NCBI GenBank assembly: GCA_036501345.1
Contig: DASYAN010000542.1
Span: 1-6,868 of the forward strand
Direction: 5' to 3'
Length of the DNA: 6,868 nt
DNA from: DASYAN01 sp036501345
GTDB taxonomy: Bacteria; Chloroflexota; Ktedonobacteria; Ktedonobacterales; Ktedonobacteraceae
Shown here: positions 1-6,042 of the stretch, piece after piece
Layout of the letters: every line of letters starts with the position of its first letter
How positions within the stretch are numbered: the stretch's first letter is position 1
Program-made: the position numbers and the translations under genes
Notes under the pieces: model-generated
The model's database searches: none
Seen by the model: only the letters and a program-made list of their open reading frames with translations
Told to the model about the DNA's origin: nothing

Positions 1-279
1 ACATGCCTCTTCGTTTTGTTTCGCCTTGCGACGTGCTTCCTCGAATTCTGCGTGTCGTTGATCGTGACAATGCTGATGAAGGATATTCTTGTTCTCCAAG
101 GTGTCTTTTCCACCGAGGAAGCGAGGTATGTGATGATCGACCTCGAGAATATCTCCATCCCTGAAGTCCAATCCACAATAGACACATTTTCCTTTGCATC
201 TCTTGAGCAATATTCCCTGCTCTGTCTTGAGCATGGGATGATTGCGTAATCGTTTGCTCCAGTATGCTCTATCTCCGTC
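1..279 (-). pseudogene. HNH endonuclease domain of the group II IEP, downstream of an in-frame amber stop, partial at the window edge
   Basis: Read on the minus strand, the frame of the RT gene continues without another stop from the TAG at 280-282 to the window edge, giving 93 codons. The translation begins DGDRAYWSKRLRNHP and contains the zinc-binding CVYC pair, then EVDHHIPRFLGG, then ENKNILHQHCHD, which together form the His-Asn-His nuclease signature of group II IEPs. In the intact family this domain nicks the bottom strand of the DNA target to prime reverse transcription. Intact homologues, as I remember them, read SPYDGD where this one reads SP-stop-DGD, so a single Tyr codon (TAC or TAT) appears to have become TAG. 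No frameshift is needed. The domain could be made only by readthrough or by an internal start. The true C-terminus lies outside the window. Confidence 0.88.
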
Positions 280-1326
280 CTATGGGCTTCGGTTTCCTTG
301 CACTTTGATATGTCGGATAATCGGGGTTTCATTATGCATTCGAAGTCGATACTTTTCGTTAGCGGTAAACTTGCCATCCTTCCAGTACCTCTTTTCCATC
401 TGCTTGTGTGTTCCACCCCCTTGTCTATACTTCGCCCATCGCATGAGCTGCCACCAAAGATAGTAATCACATGTCTCGAATGTTCGCTTTGAAGCTTGTG
501 TTCGATAGCTCCTGGCCCATCCTCTCACAACAGGATTGAGCTGCACGATAAGGGCTTCCTGTGGTGAGTGTCTGTGCTTTCGTATGATCGTTTTGGTTTG
601 AGCTATGTGGTTGGTGACGGTTTGTTTACTTGGTCTGATAATGACCTTAAAACCTAAGATCTTCCTATATTTGTTTCTTGCTGATTTGTGTTTTCCTACG
701 GAGAACTGTCTCACCGTGAAACCTAAGAAGTCAAATCCCACGTTTCCTTCATATCGTCGTAATGTATGGGAGAAGCGTGTTTTACTCGGTTTTAATTCCA
801 AGCCGATTTCCTTGACCCACTCTTCTACCACTCTTTTCGCTTTGATGATCCCGCTCTCTTTTTCGTGAAAGATCACGAAATCGTCCGCATAGCGCACTAT
901 TTGTGGATATCCTTCTTTAGAGCTATATGCTTGCTTAAGATCATTTTCCATTCCATGGAGCGCTATATTCGCTAGTAGTGGAGATATCACCCCTCCTTGC
1001 GGTGTACCCGCTTTCGTCGGTTCAAATCCTCTCTCCTCATTTAATACTCCCATTTTCAGCCATCCCTTGATAAGATATTTGATATATGGTATTGTATTAA
1101 TTTTTGAGTGAAGCTTTTGGTGATTGATGTTGTCAAAGCATCCTTTGATATCCGCATCAAGGATGTATTTCTCCTTTTGGCTGGTATATCGATGGATTTG
1201 GGACATCGCATCATGCAGTGATCTTCCCGGCCTGAAGCCGTAACTGTTTGGCTCAAAGATGGCTTCCCACTCCGGTTCTATCGCCATTTTCGTCAGCGCT
1301 TGTAAAGCCCTGTCTAGCATGGTGGG
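280..1326 (-). pseudogene. ltrA-like: Group II intron reverse transcriptase/maturase, C-terminal fragment (RT core, YADD, maturase X domain)
   Basis: This is the 3' part of the IEP that starts at 6042, cut off from it by the integrative element. Numbered as in the rejoined protein, residue 129 is encoded at 1326. The fragment holds TMLDRALQAL, the FEPNSYGFRPGRS block, the metal-binding Asp of DIKGCFDN (about 187), TPQGGVISPLLANI (about 236-249) and the catalytic YADD (274-277, at 880-891). FLGFTV and the maturase (GIIM) region follow, with VVRGWARSYR and HKQMEKRYW. In a functional IEP these parts reverse-transcribe the intron and stabilise its ribozyme fold. The fragment ends at an amber codon before the HNH domain. 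A GTG at 1333-1335 and an ATG at 1327-1329 contributed by the element could start translation, but the fragment lacks the N-terminal RT blocks and is unlikely to be active alone. The domain sequence itself looks undamaged. Confidence 0.95.
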
Positions 1327-1345
1327 CATATTCACAGTACACTAC
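1305..1345. other. Left element/intron junction (attL)
   Basis: RT coding sequence reads up to the G at 1326, and foreign sequence begins at 1327. The GG at 1325-1326 is the only sequence shared with the right junction (GG at 5657-5658). Joining 1-1326 directly to 5659 onward gives minus-strand codons GGC ATA CCC ACC ATG, that is GIPTM, which is the conserved RT motif in frame. The rejoined site has partly symmetric flanks, CTAGCAT and ATGCCTAG around a 7-nt centre, as is common for serine-integrase attB sites. The exact dinucleotide is inferred from this reconstruction. Confidence 0.82.
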
Positions 1346-1379
1346 CCCCTTTACCAAGCCATCTGAGGAATGGGTAACG

Positions 1380-1646
1380 GTGACGCACCCACACCATCCT
1401 TTGCATGGCCAGCGCGTACAGCTCATACGCATTCGACGTGGGCCTGATCCCGACCTCATCATTCGCATGCCCGATGGCTACCACGGGGCCATCGCAGCCA
1501 GCTTGACGGATTACGCCGGACCCGCTGATCCAGATCAGTCCACCTCTGAGCCACCCTTGCTCTCGATTGAGGGATTGTGGCAGATCACGCAATGGGTCAT
1601 GCAGCAGCGGATGTGCCAATCGCAGAGAGGAGACCATGAGATATGA
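1380..1646 (+). CDS. Small conserved recombinase-associated protein, DUF5372-like
   Basis: This is an 88-codon ORF starting at GTG 1380, with a GAGGA Shine-Dalgarno-like sequence at 1365-1369, 10 nt upstream. The open frame extends further left across the element boundary into RT sequence. No ATG, GTG or TTG lies in that frame between the element edge and 1380, so I took this GTG. The start of the protein (VTHPHHPLHGQRVQLIRIR), then PDPDLIIRMPDG and a later LTDYAGPADP, matches my memory of a small family (DUF5372) encoded just upstream of serine recombinases. Its function is unknown to me. It is a compact beta-rich sequence with no membrane segment and no cysteines in its conserved half. It lies first in an apparent cluster with the next two genes, so a helper or accessory role in recombination is plausible but unproven. 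Confidence 0.72.
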   Translation: MTHPHHPLHGQRVQLIRIRRGPDPDLIIRMPDGYHGAIAASLTDYAGPADPDQSTSEPPLLSIEGLWQITQWVMQQRMCQSQRGDHEI

Positions 1647-1682
1647 TACAGATATCCACCTATCATGCCATTTTGCTGCACC

Positions 1683-1689
1683 AAGGAGG
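1683..1689 (+). promoter_or_regulatory. Ribosome binding site for the 67-aa ORF
   Basis: AAGGAGG lies 7 nt before ATG 1697. It decides the start over the in-frame ATG at 1643, which overlaps the stop of the upstream gene but has no comparable site. Confidence 0.8.
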
Positions 1690-1696
1690 TTGCCGC

Positions 1697-1900
1697 ATGG
1701 ACCCACTCTCCTCTTCCAATCAGGAGCAGAGGACTTTGACCCACATCTGGGCCCACCTCTCTTCTGACCTGCAAACCTGTGTCATTGGTCTCTTAGCTCA
1801 GTTAGCCTTGAATGTGGTGGTAGCGCGTTCTCAAAACCAGTCCCAAAGGGAGGAGGCTCGCCATGTCGATCCGGCAGCAAACCCTCAAAATCCGTCCTGA
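1697..1900 (+). CDS. Small conserved protein preceding the serine recombinase
   Basis: This 67-aa protein starts at ATG 1697 behind a near-perfect Shine-Dalgarno sequence. It begins MDPLSSSNQEQRTLTHIWAH, followed by an amphipathic stretch (LQTCVIGLLAQLALNVVVA, about residues 26-45) and a polar tail ending RPQNPS-like. I recall similar 60-80 aa proteins, with the same start, IW..L segment and LLAQLA segment, encoded directly before serine recombinases. I know no assigned function for them. Its last 38 nt overlap the recombinase gene in another frame, so the two are probably translationally coupled. The LLAQLA stretch is too short to be convincing as a membrane anchor and is better read as a helix that packs against a partner. 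Confidence 0.7.
   Translation: MDPLSSSNQEQRTLTHIWAHLSSDLQTCVIGLLAQLALNVVVARSQNQSQREEARHVDPAANPQNPS
1848..1856 (+). promoter_or_regulatory. Ribosome binding site of the recombinase
   Basis: GGGAGGAGG ends 6 nt before ATG 1863. It lies inside the coding sequence of the preceding 67-aa ORF and supports the chosen recombinase start. Confidence 0.8.
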
Positions 1901-3980
1901 TCATTTGACCCGTCAAGCCGTGATCTATGTGCGCCAATCGACCTTACTGCAAGTCCGCGAAAATATCGGTAGCACCGCACGACAGTATGATCTGGTCAAA
2001 CGCGCACACGATCTGGGGTGGGAACAGGCAGGTATTCAAGTCATTGACCAAGATCAAGGCCAGTCCGGCGCTTCTTCCATTGGGCGTGACGGTTTTCAAT
2101 TGCTGGTTGCCGAAGTAGGACTGGGCCACGTAGGAGCAGTCCTGAGTCTGGAAGTCTCGCGCTTGGCCCGCTCGTGCAGTGATTGGTATCGCCTGCTGGA
2201 GATCTGTGCCCTCACCGATACGCTGGTCATTGACGAGGAGGGCGTCTACGATCCGGGATCGTACAATGACCGTCTTCTGCTGGGCTTCAAAGGAACGATG
2301 AGTGAAGCAGAACTCCATTGGCTCTATCAGCGACTGCAAGGCGGCAAGCTGACGAAAGCTGAACAGGGAAAGCTGCGCTTTCGCCTGCCAAGCGGATTGG
2401 TCTACGATCCGGTAGGCAAGATCGGACTTGATCCCGATGAAGCCGTTCAAGAAGCTCTCCGCTTGGTCTTCACCCTCTTCGAGCAGCACACCTCGGCACT
2501 AGCCGTGGTCAGTCACTTCGCCAAGCATCAGTTGCTGTTTCCCACGCGACACTGGGGTGGAGCACGCGCTGGTGAGTTGGAATGGGTTCGCCTTTGCCAT
2601 GGTCGGGTTCTGGATGTCTTGCACAGTCCGCTGTATGCAGGAGCCTATGTCTACGGGCGGACCCAGACACGCCGACATGCGCTTCCTGGTGAAGAGCCAC
2701 GCATCAAAGGGCGAACGCGCCGGGTGAAGCAAGAAGACTGGCCCATCGTCTTGCGGGACACCCATACAGGCTACATCACCTGGGAGCAGTTTCTGCGCAA
2801 CCAGCAGATCCTCTCTGACAACCAGAACCGTCCAGATGATGGTCACCGGGGAGCGGTGCGCGAAGGATCTTCGCTGTTGCAAGGCATTGTGCTGTGCGGC
2901 TCTTGTGGCCGTCGGATGAGTGTTCGCTATCAACGGGAGGGGTCCTTGTTGGTCTACGAATGCAATCAAGCGCATACGCAACTGGCCGTCAAAACCTGTC
3001 AAACCATGCGAGGGGATCGCATTGATCAAGCTGTCGCAGAGTGTTTTCTGCAAGCTATCGAACCGGCCCACTTGGAAGTTGCTCTCTCGGCGCTTGCCCA
3101 TCTGGAGGCGCGTGCTAAACAGATTGATCGGCAGGCACGACGACAGATCGAAGGAGCACAGTATGAGGCGGACTTGGCTCGTCGTCGCTACCGTGCTGTG
3201 GACCCGGACAATCGTCTGGTTGCACGAAGCCTGGAACGAGAGTGGAATGAGAAACTGCAGGAGGTAGATCGCCTGGAACGAGAATACCAAACAGCGCCCA
3301 AGCCAGTCGCCTTGATGCTCTCGGCTGAGCAACGTGAGCAGATCCGCATGCTCGCGCAGGACCTACCCGCTCTCTGGGACGCAGAAACGACCACATGCGC
3401 CCAGCGCAAGCAGCTCCTGCGCTGGCTGATCAAAGATGTGACGCTCTCTAAGCGCGGCAACGTTATTGGCATCGACATTCGCTGGCAAACGGAAGCTCGC
3501 ACAAGCCTTGCTATTCCTCGTCTCAAAAAGTCGTGGGAAGTCCGCCAAACCAGCCAACAAGTCGTCACTCGTGTCCGAGAATTGGCCCCAACCCATACGG
3601 ATACCCAGATTGCGGTGTTGCTCAACGCTGCAGGGGAGCAAGCTGGGATGGGAGGTGCATTGACGGCAAGTAAGGTAGAATGGATTCGTTATGCATATCA
3701 GATCCCTCTGGATTGCCCAGAACGTCCGTATGTTGCCGCTTCTGGACAGCGTGGAGATGGACGTTACTCTGCCTTGGCTGCAGCAGAGTTGTTGAATGTC
3801 AACGTTTCGACCATTGCTGATTGGTGTAATGCGGGACGACTGGAGTGTGTCCGAGCCTGCCCTCGTGGCCCACGCTGGATTACCCTCACGCCAGAAATCA
3901 TCGCAGAGCTTCGCAAGCCAACCCAACGACACTGGAAACGTCGCCAGACGCGTGAACAGAGACAGCGTGTGCAGGAGTGA
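1863..3980 (+). CDS. Large serine recombinase (resolvase/invertase family), 705 aa
   Basis: This is the likely integrase of the element: it cuts both att sites through a serine, swaps strands and religates. The N-terminal resolvase domain (about 18-160) has the nucleophile Ser26 in YVRQS, DQDQGQSG at 62-69, GRDGF at 74-78 and EVSRLAR at 97-103 with the active-site arginines. A recombinase domain follows (about 175-320). Next is a zinc ribbon with Cys345, Cys348, Cys367 and Cys379, then a coiled coil at about 405-475, as in integrases that use it for synapsis and directionality. The tail adds a helical module (about 577-617, THTDTQIAVLLNAAG) and a winged-HTH, excisionase/MerR-like region (about 635-690, with AAAELLNVNVSTIADW and RWITLTPEI), ending in a basic stretch. 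All key residues are present and the frame is intact, so it looks functional. The start is fixed by a strong RBS. The gene is third in its cluster, and a hairpin follows at 3985-4019. Confidence 0.96.
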   Translation: MSIRQQTLKIRPDHLTRQAVIYVRQSTLLQVRENIGSTARQYDLVKRAHDLGWEQAGIQVIDQDQGQSGASSIGRDGFQLLVAEVGLGHVGAVLSLEVSRLARSCSDWYRLLEICALTDTLVIDEEGVYDPGSYNDRLLLGFKGTMSEAELHWLYQRLQGGKLTKAEQGKLRFRLPSGLVYDPVGKIGLDPDEAVQEALRLVFTLFEQHTSALAVVSHFAKHQLLFPTRHWGGARAGELEWVRLCHGRVLDVLHSPLYAGAYVYGRTQTRRHALPGEEPRIKGRTRRVKQEDWPIVLRDTHTGYITWEQFLRNQQILSDNQNRPDDGHRGAVREGSSLLQGIVLCGSCGRRMSVRYQREGSLLVYECNQAHTQLAVKTCQTMRGDRIDQAVAECFLQAIEPAHLEVALSALAHLEARAKQIDRQARRQIEGAQYEADLARRRYRAVDPDNRLVARSLEREWNEKLQEVDRLEREYQTAPKPVALMLSAEQREQIRMLAQDLPALWDAETTTCAQRKQLLRWLIKDVTLSKRGNVIGIDIRWQTEARTSLAIPRLKKSWEVRQTSQQVVTRVRELAPTHTDTQIAVLLNAAGEQAGMGGALTASKVEWIRYAYQIPLDCPERPYVAASGQRGDGRYSALAAAELLNVNVSTIADWCNAGRLECVRACPRGPRWITLTPEIIAELRKPTQRHWKRRQTREQRQRVQE

Positions 3981-3984
3981 TACA

Positions 3985-4019
3985 GAGGTGGTGGGTCGCA
4001 ATGACCAACCCACCACCTC
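3985..4019. terminator. Strong hairpin between convergent genes
   Basis: A perfect 12-bp stem pairs GAGGTGGTGGGT (3985-3996) with ACCCACCACCTC (4008-4019) around an 11-nt loop. It begins 4 nt after the recombinase stop and lies 47 nt beyond the stop of the convergent minus-strand gene, so it could end transcription from both sides. Neither strand has a T tract after the stem, so it is not a textbook intrinsic terminator. A related imperfect hairpin (9-bp arms with one mismatch) is preserved at the right end of the element at 5570-5592, which hints at a role tied to the element's end as well. Confidence 0.6.
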
Positions 4020-4065
4020 CCCCGAATACACGCGTCCAAAGGAGAGGCCGTTGTTTTTGGCTGTC

Positions 4066-5040
4066 TCATTGAGGTTCTTCCACCTGTTGGTGGAGCTCGC
4101 CAAGCTTGCGAGAATGGATGGGACTTTTCTCGACATCCTCGGAAATTTCCTGACCGTCTCGTGTGTCTGTGTGCGCTTGACGGGTGGTTATCTCTTCGGC
4201 AAACAGACGGAAGAGTTCCGTAAGACGGTGCTCCTGCCTGTCTGCTCGTTGCTGGATTTCGACAACTGCCGCCTTTGCAGTTGAAGCCGAAGCCGCCAAA
4301 GCCGTGATCTTCGAGGTCAATTCTTCATCGGCCTTCCTCAACTGGTTCTGGAGACTCGCGCTATCTCGCGCTTGGTCTAACGCTCTCGTGCTCAGTTGCT
4401 GTTGCAGGTCATTCTGTTGTGCTTGAATGCTAGCCAGAGATGCCTCAAATGTACCAAAAAGAGTAGTCTGGTCAGTATTGTGTGCTTCCTGTTGTTGTTG
4501 CCACTGCTTCATCTGACCCCGTGTGTCAAGCAAATCCGCATTCATCTGACCGATTTGAGCAAGAAACGTCTCTGCCATCTGGTCAACTTTCTGTTGAGTA
4601 GCCTGGAGTTGGGCTTTTAGCTCATTGAACTCTTTGGTAGACGCAAGCACCAGTTCTGTTATCCGTTTGTCCAGAGAGTTCTGATACTCTTGAAGTCCTT
4701 CGGCAAGCTTGGTGGCAAGATCCTTTCTGTGCTCTGTTGCCTCTTCGATCAGATGTTCTTGTCGTACAATCTCTTCCTCCGTTCGTTGCACCCTGTCCAG
4801 CAGCAACTTGAATGCTCCCGGTGAAACGACTTCGTGAGCATCCGATGATGGCGCACGCAAGAGACGACCGTGATCGACAGCGAGCCGATCGATCTGCTCT
4901 TGGGTAAGGAAACGGATACGGCGATCTGCACGACTCACCTGATGATTTGGGTCAATATCGGCCTCCTTCAACCATCCACGGAACGTTTTCGGGTCAACAG
5001 TGAGCAGTTCGTAGCACTCGTTGAACGTGTATGTTCTCAT
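4066..5040 (-). CDS. HTH plus long coiled-coil DNA-binding protein, 324 aa, element cargo
   Basis: The start is the ATG at 5040, because AAGGAG (5045-5050) lies 4 nt upstream; the frame stays open further but enters a non-coding-like region holding a promoter. Residues 1-62 (MRTYTFNECYELLTVDPKTF, then GWLKEADI, RADRRIRFLTQEQIDRLA) resemble a MerR/excisionase-type helix-turn-helix. A short linker leads into about 215 residues (76-290) rich in Gln, Glu, Ala, Leu and Lys with no Pro in long runs, a clear coiled coil. The tail is polar and acidic. There is no signal peptide or membrane segment, and only one Cys. The architecture recalls KfrA-type plasmid proteins and other filament-forming DNA binders, but I did not recognise a named family. 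It probably binds the palindromic repeats upstream of its own gene. It may be a regulator, a maintenance or segregation factor, or a recombination accessory protein. Confidence 0.82.
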   Translation of the reverse strand: MRTYTFNECYELLTVDPKTFRGWLKEADIDPNHQVSRADRRIRFLTQEQIDRLAVDHGRLLRAPSSDAHEVVSPGAFKLLLDRVQRTEEEIVRQEHLIEEATEHRKDLATKLAEGLQEYQNSLDKRITELVLASTKEFNELKAQLQATQQKVDQMAETFLAQIGQMNADLLDTRGQMKQWQQQQEAHNTDQTTLFGTFEASLASIQAQQNDLQQQLSTRALDQARDSASLQNQLRKADEELTSKITALAASASTAKAAVVEIQQRADRQEHRLTELFRLFAEEITTRQAHTDTRDGQEISEDVEKSPIHSRKLGELHQQVEEPQ

Positions 5041-5044
5041 ATGG

Positions 5045-5050
5045 CTCCTT
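5045..5050 (-). promoter_or_regulatory. Ribosome binding site of the HTH/coiled-coil gene
   Basis: AAGGAG on the minus strand lies 4 nt before ATG 5040. It favours this start over upstream in-frame starts that would add up to 55 residues of hydrophobic, unrelated sequence. Confidence 0.7.
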
Positions 5051-5084
5051 TTTCCTCTCCCTATTTCATAGCAAATCATGAAGA

Positions 5085-5327
5085 ATATCAGGGATATCAT
5101 AAGATACAGCTTGGAAAAGATCAAGTATTCCTGGCAAATGAGCGGTATGCATACTATATCATTGGGATTCATAGAGAAATAGAAGGAAAAGTCACATGAA
5201 AGCATAAATACTCCCAGGGAATGAATGAGGAGGACCTGACGAGATTCAGGTTATGCTCATCATATCAGGGGAATTCAGAGGGAAATCTGAGGAATATTCC
5301 CATAAAAGCACAGATATTCCTCGTGAA
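5085..5327. repeat. Cluster of AT-rich partial palindromes (TATTCC/GGAATA type), candidate operators or iterons
   Basis: About six related short dyads lie upstream of the HTH/coiled-coil gene. They are ATATCAGGGATAT (5085-5097), AGTATTCCTGGCAAATGA (5124-5141), ATACTCCCAGGGAATGA (5207-5223), ATATCAGGGGAATTC (5262-5276), the perfect palindrome GGAATATTCC (5291-5300) and GATATTCCTCGTGAATTA (5313-5330). The 9-mer ATATCAGGG occurs at two of the sites. A separate perfect 10-bp palindrome, GTATGCATAC, lies at 5145-5154. The copies are degenerate and spacing is irregular, so this is a candidate binding array rather than a classic direct repeat. The neighbouring DNA-binding protein is the obvious ligand. 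Confidence 0.5.
5096..5124 (-). promoter_or_regulatory. Sigma-70-like promoter of the HTH/coiled-coil gene
   Basis: On the minus strand, TTGATC (5119-5124) and TATGAT (5096-5101) are separated by exactly 17 nt. This predicts a transcription start near 5089 and a leader of about 50 nt to ATG 5040. The palindrome ATATCAGGGATAT at 5085-5097 overlaps the -10 edge and start point, and another repeat begins at the -35, so negative autoregulation is likely. Confidence 0.6.
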
Positions 5328-5489
5328 TTACTGGTACAGGTCAGGTCAAGACGAGGTGTATGCCTCTGTATCCCTTCTCGGGATCTGTGGAGGCTCGGCA
5401 CGAGAGACGCGTGACAACACGCCACATTCTGCCGATCTCGCGTATTTTTCTGGATGGAGAACGATTCTTCACTGGAACGGGAGACAGCC
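5200..5489. other. No convincing gene; repeat-bearing spacer and degraded sequence
   Basis: The first part (to about 5340) is AT-rich and holds palindromic repeats. The second part is more GC-rich. A 112-codon frame starting at ATG 5221 runs to 5559, but it crosses the repeat array and has no recognisable domain. Only its last 20 or so residues resemble anything, namely the recombinase C-terminus. I see no further gene here. Confidence 0.6.
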
Positions 5490-5640
5490 TCGCGAGCTTC
5501 GCCAAATGGAGGAGAAGAATCGCCGTGCTGGTCAAGAGAAACAGCATGTGGTAGAGTGATACAGAGACAGTGGATCGGAATGGCCGACCCACCAATCAAA
5601 TACCATCGAGAATCCCGAACATGCCCTGGAAGGAGAGGCA
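5490..5640 (+). pseudogene. Remnant copy of recombinase 3' end and downstream end segment
   Basis: The codons ending at TGA 5557-5559 read RRAGQEKQHVVE-stop, close in style to the true recombinase end RRQTREQRQRVQE-stop; a few residues upstream, ELRQ matches ELRK. From GAG-TGA onward, 5554-5594 matches 3975-4015 at 34 of 41 positions without gaps, including the GTGG...CCCACC dyad. A shared GGAGAGGC then occurs at 5632-5639 and 4041-4048. After that the two diverge: this copy runs on to the element end, 97 nt past its stop, while the other runs into the convergent cargo gene. It reads as the original right end of the element, or of a sister element, with most of the recombinase lost. Confidence 0.65.
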
Positions 5641-5680
5641 GTATGAAACCCATATCGGTATGCCTAGTGGCCTTTTCTCA
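5640..5680. other. Right element/intron junction (attR)
   Basis: Element sequence ends at 5656 and RT coding sequence resumes at 5659, with the shared GG at 5657-5658. On the minus strand the last RT codons are CCA CTA GGC ATA CC, after which the frame runs 18 residues into the element and stops at 5596-5598. Together with the left junction it defines an exact, gap-free insertion in the GIP-TM codons. Confidence 0.82.
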
Positions 5681-6042
5681 TCTTTTCCTGGCTTTGGTAT
5701 CCATACCCTGCGTGCAGGTTTTGGTTTGTACCCTCTGTTGTACTTCGGATGGATCATTTCAGCCATGGTCAATCGGTGTGCTGGCTTGACAGATTTCACT
5801 CCGTCTACACCAGCTGTCTTTTTCCCCTGGTTGTCTTGCGTTACCCTTCGTACTGCCAGCAGCCTTGCAGCTTCCGATTTCATCAGCAGCTTCTGTAATT
5901 TGTGGACTGCTCTCGTTTTTCCCGCTTGTTTGGCTCGATAGATGCGCGTTTGGATGCGGGAGACGTGTTTCTCTAGCTTGCGCCAGGGAAGCTCGTTCCA
6001 AGTCTCGCTCTGATGTTCATCAGGCGCTTTCCTCTCTGCCAT
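5657..6042 (-). pseudogene. ltrA-like: Group II intron reverse transcriptase, N-terminal fragment
   Basis: This is the 5' part of the IEP, about 128 codons from ATG 6042 up to the break after GIP. It contains the N-terminal extension (WNELPWRKLEKHVSRIQTRI), the basic RIYRAKQAGKTRAVHKLQKL helix, SVRRVTQ-like RRVTQDNQGKKTAGVDG, and PARRVWIPKPGKDEKRPLGI leading into the first RT block. The alternative upstream start at 6066 is a TTG without clear support; ATG 6042 has AGAGG 10 nt upstream. Rejoined with the downstream fragment it gives 476 residues to the amber codon, or at least 570 with the HNH domain, the usual size of HNH-bearing IEPs. Alone it has no catalytic residues. Confidence 0.92.

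Larger units (their letters stand above)
1325..5658 (+). mobile_element. Serine-recombinase integrative element inserted in the intron RT gene
   Basis: The 4.3 kb insertion carries a three-gene recombinase cluster, a convergent HTH/coiled-coil gene and a right-end remnant. It has no terminal inverted repeats, no target duplication beyond GG and no DDE transposase, which fits integration by the encoded large serine recombinase through a 2-bp staggered crossover. The reconstructed circle junction reads CCATATC-GG-CATATTC, with ATAT arms placed symmetrically around the GG. Orientation is opposite to the interrupted RT gene. The tail of the recombinase and its downstream segment occur twice (3975-4050 and about 5490-5640), which suggests a composite origin. 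Whether it still moves is unknown, but the recombinase ORF is full length with its catalytic residues present. Confidence 0.85.

Noticed and set aside
1248..1379. N-terminal extension of the DUF5372-like ORF from ATG 1248
   Set aside because: This part is antisense to RT sequence outside the element and crosses the insertion boundary, so it cannot belong to the element's gene.
1643..1696. Earlier ATG for the 67-aa protein overlapping the upstream stop (ATGA)
   Set aside because: The strong AAGGAGG at 1683-1689 and the MDPL-type start point to ATG 1697; the 18 extra residues look unrelated.
2499..3332. Long minus-strand frame (277 codons) opposite the recombinase
   Set aside because: It lies fully antisense to a well-supported recombinase gene and shows no recognisable domain or ribosome binding site.
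3363..4136. Minus-strand frame of 257 codons across the recombinase end and hairpin
   Set aside because: It is antisense to the recombinase tail and runs through the hairpin and into another gene; no family resemblance.
5085..5327. CRISPR array
   Set aside because: The repeats are short, degenerate and palindromic with irregular spacing, unlike a CRISPR repeat-spacer pattern, and no cas genes are present.
5221..5559. 112-codon plus-strand frame at the element's right end as a gene
   Set aside because: It starts in the palindrome array and has no domain; only its end resembles the recombinase tail, so it is better read as a remnant.
1325..5658. A DDE transposon or IS with terminal inverted repeats
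   Set aside because: The ends are not inverted repeats, there is no target duplication beyond GG, and no DDE transposase is encoded.
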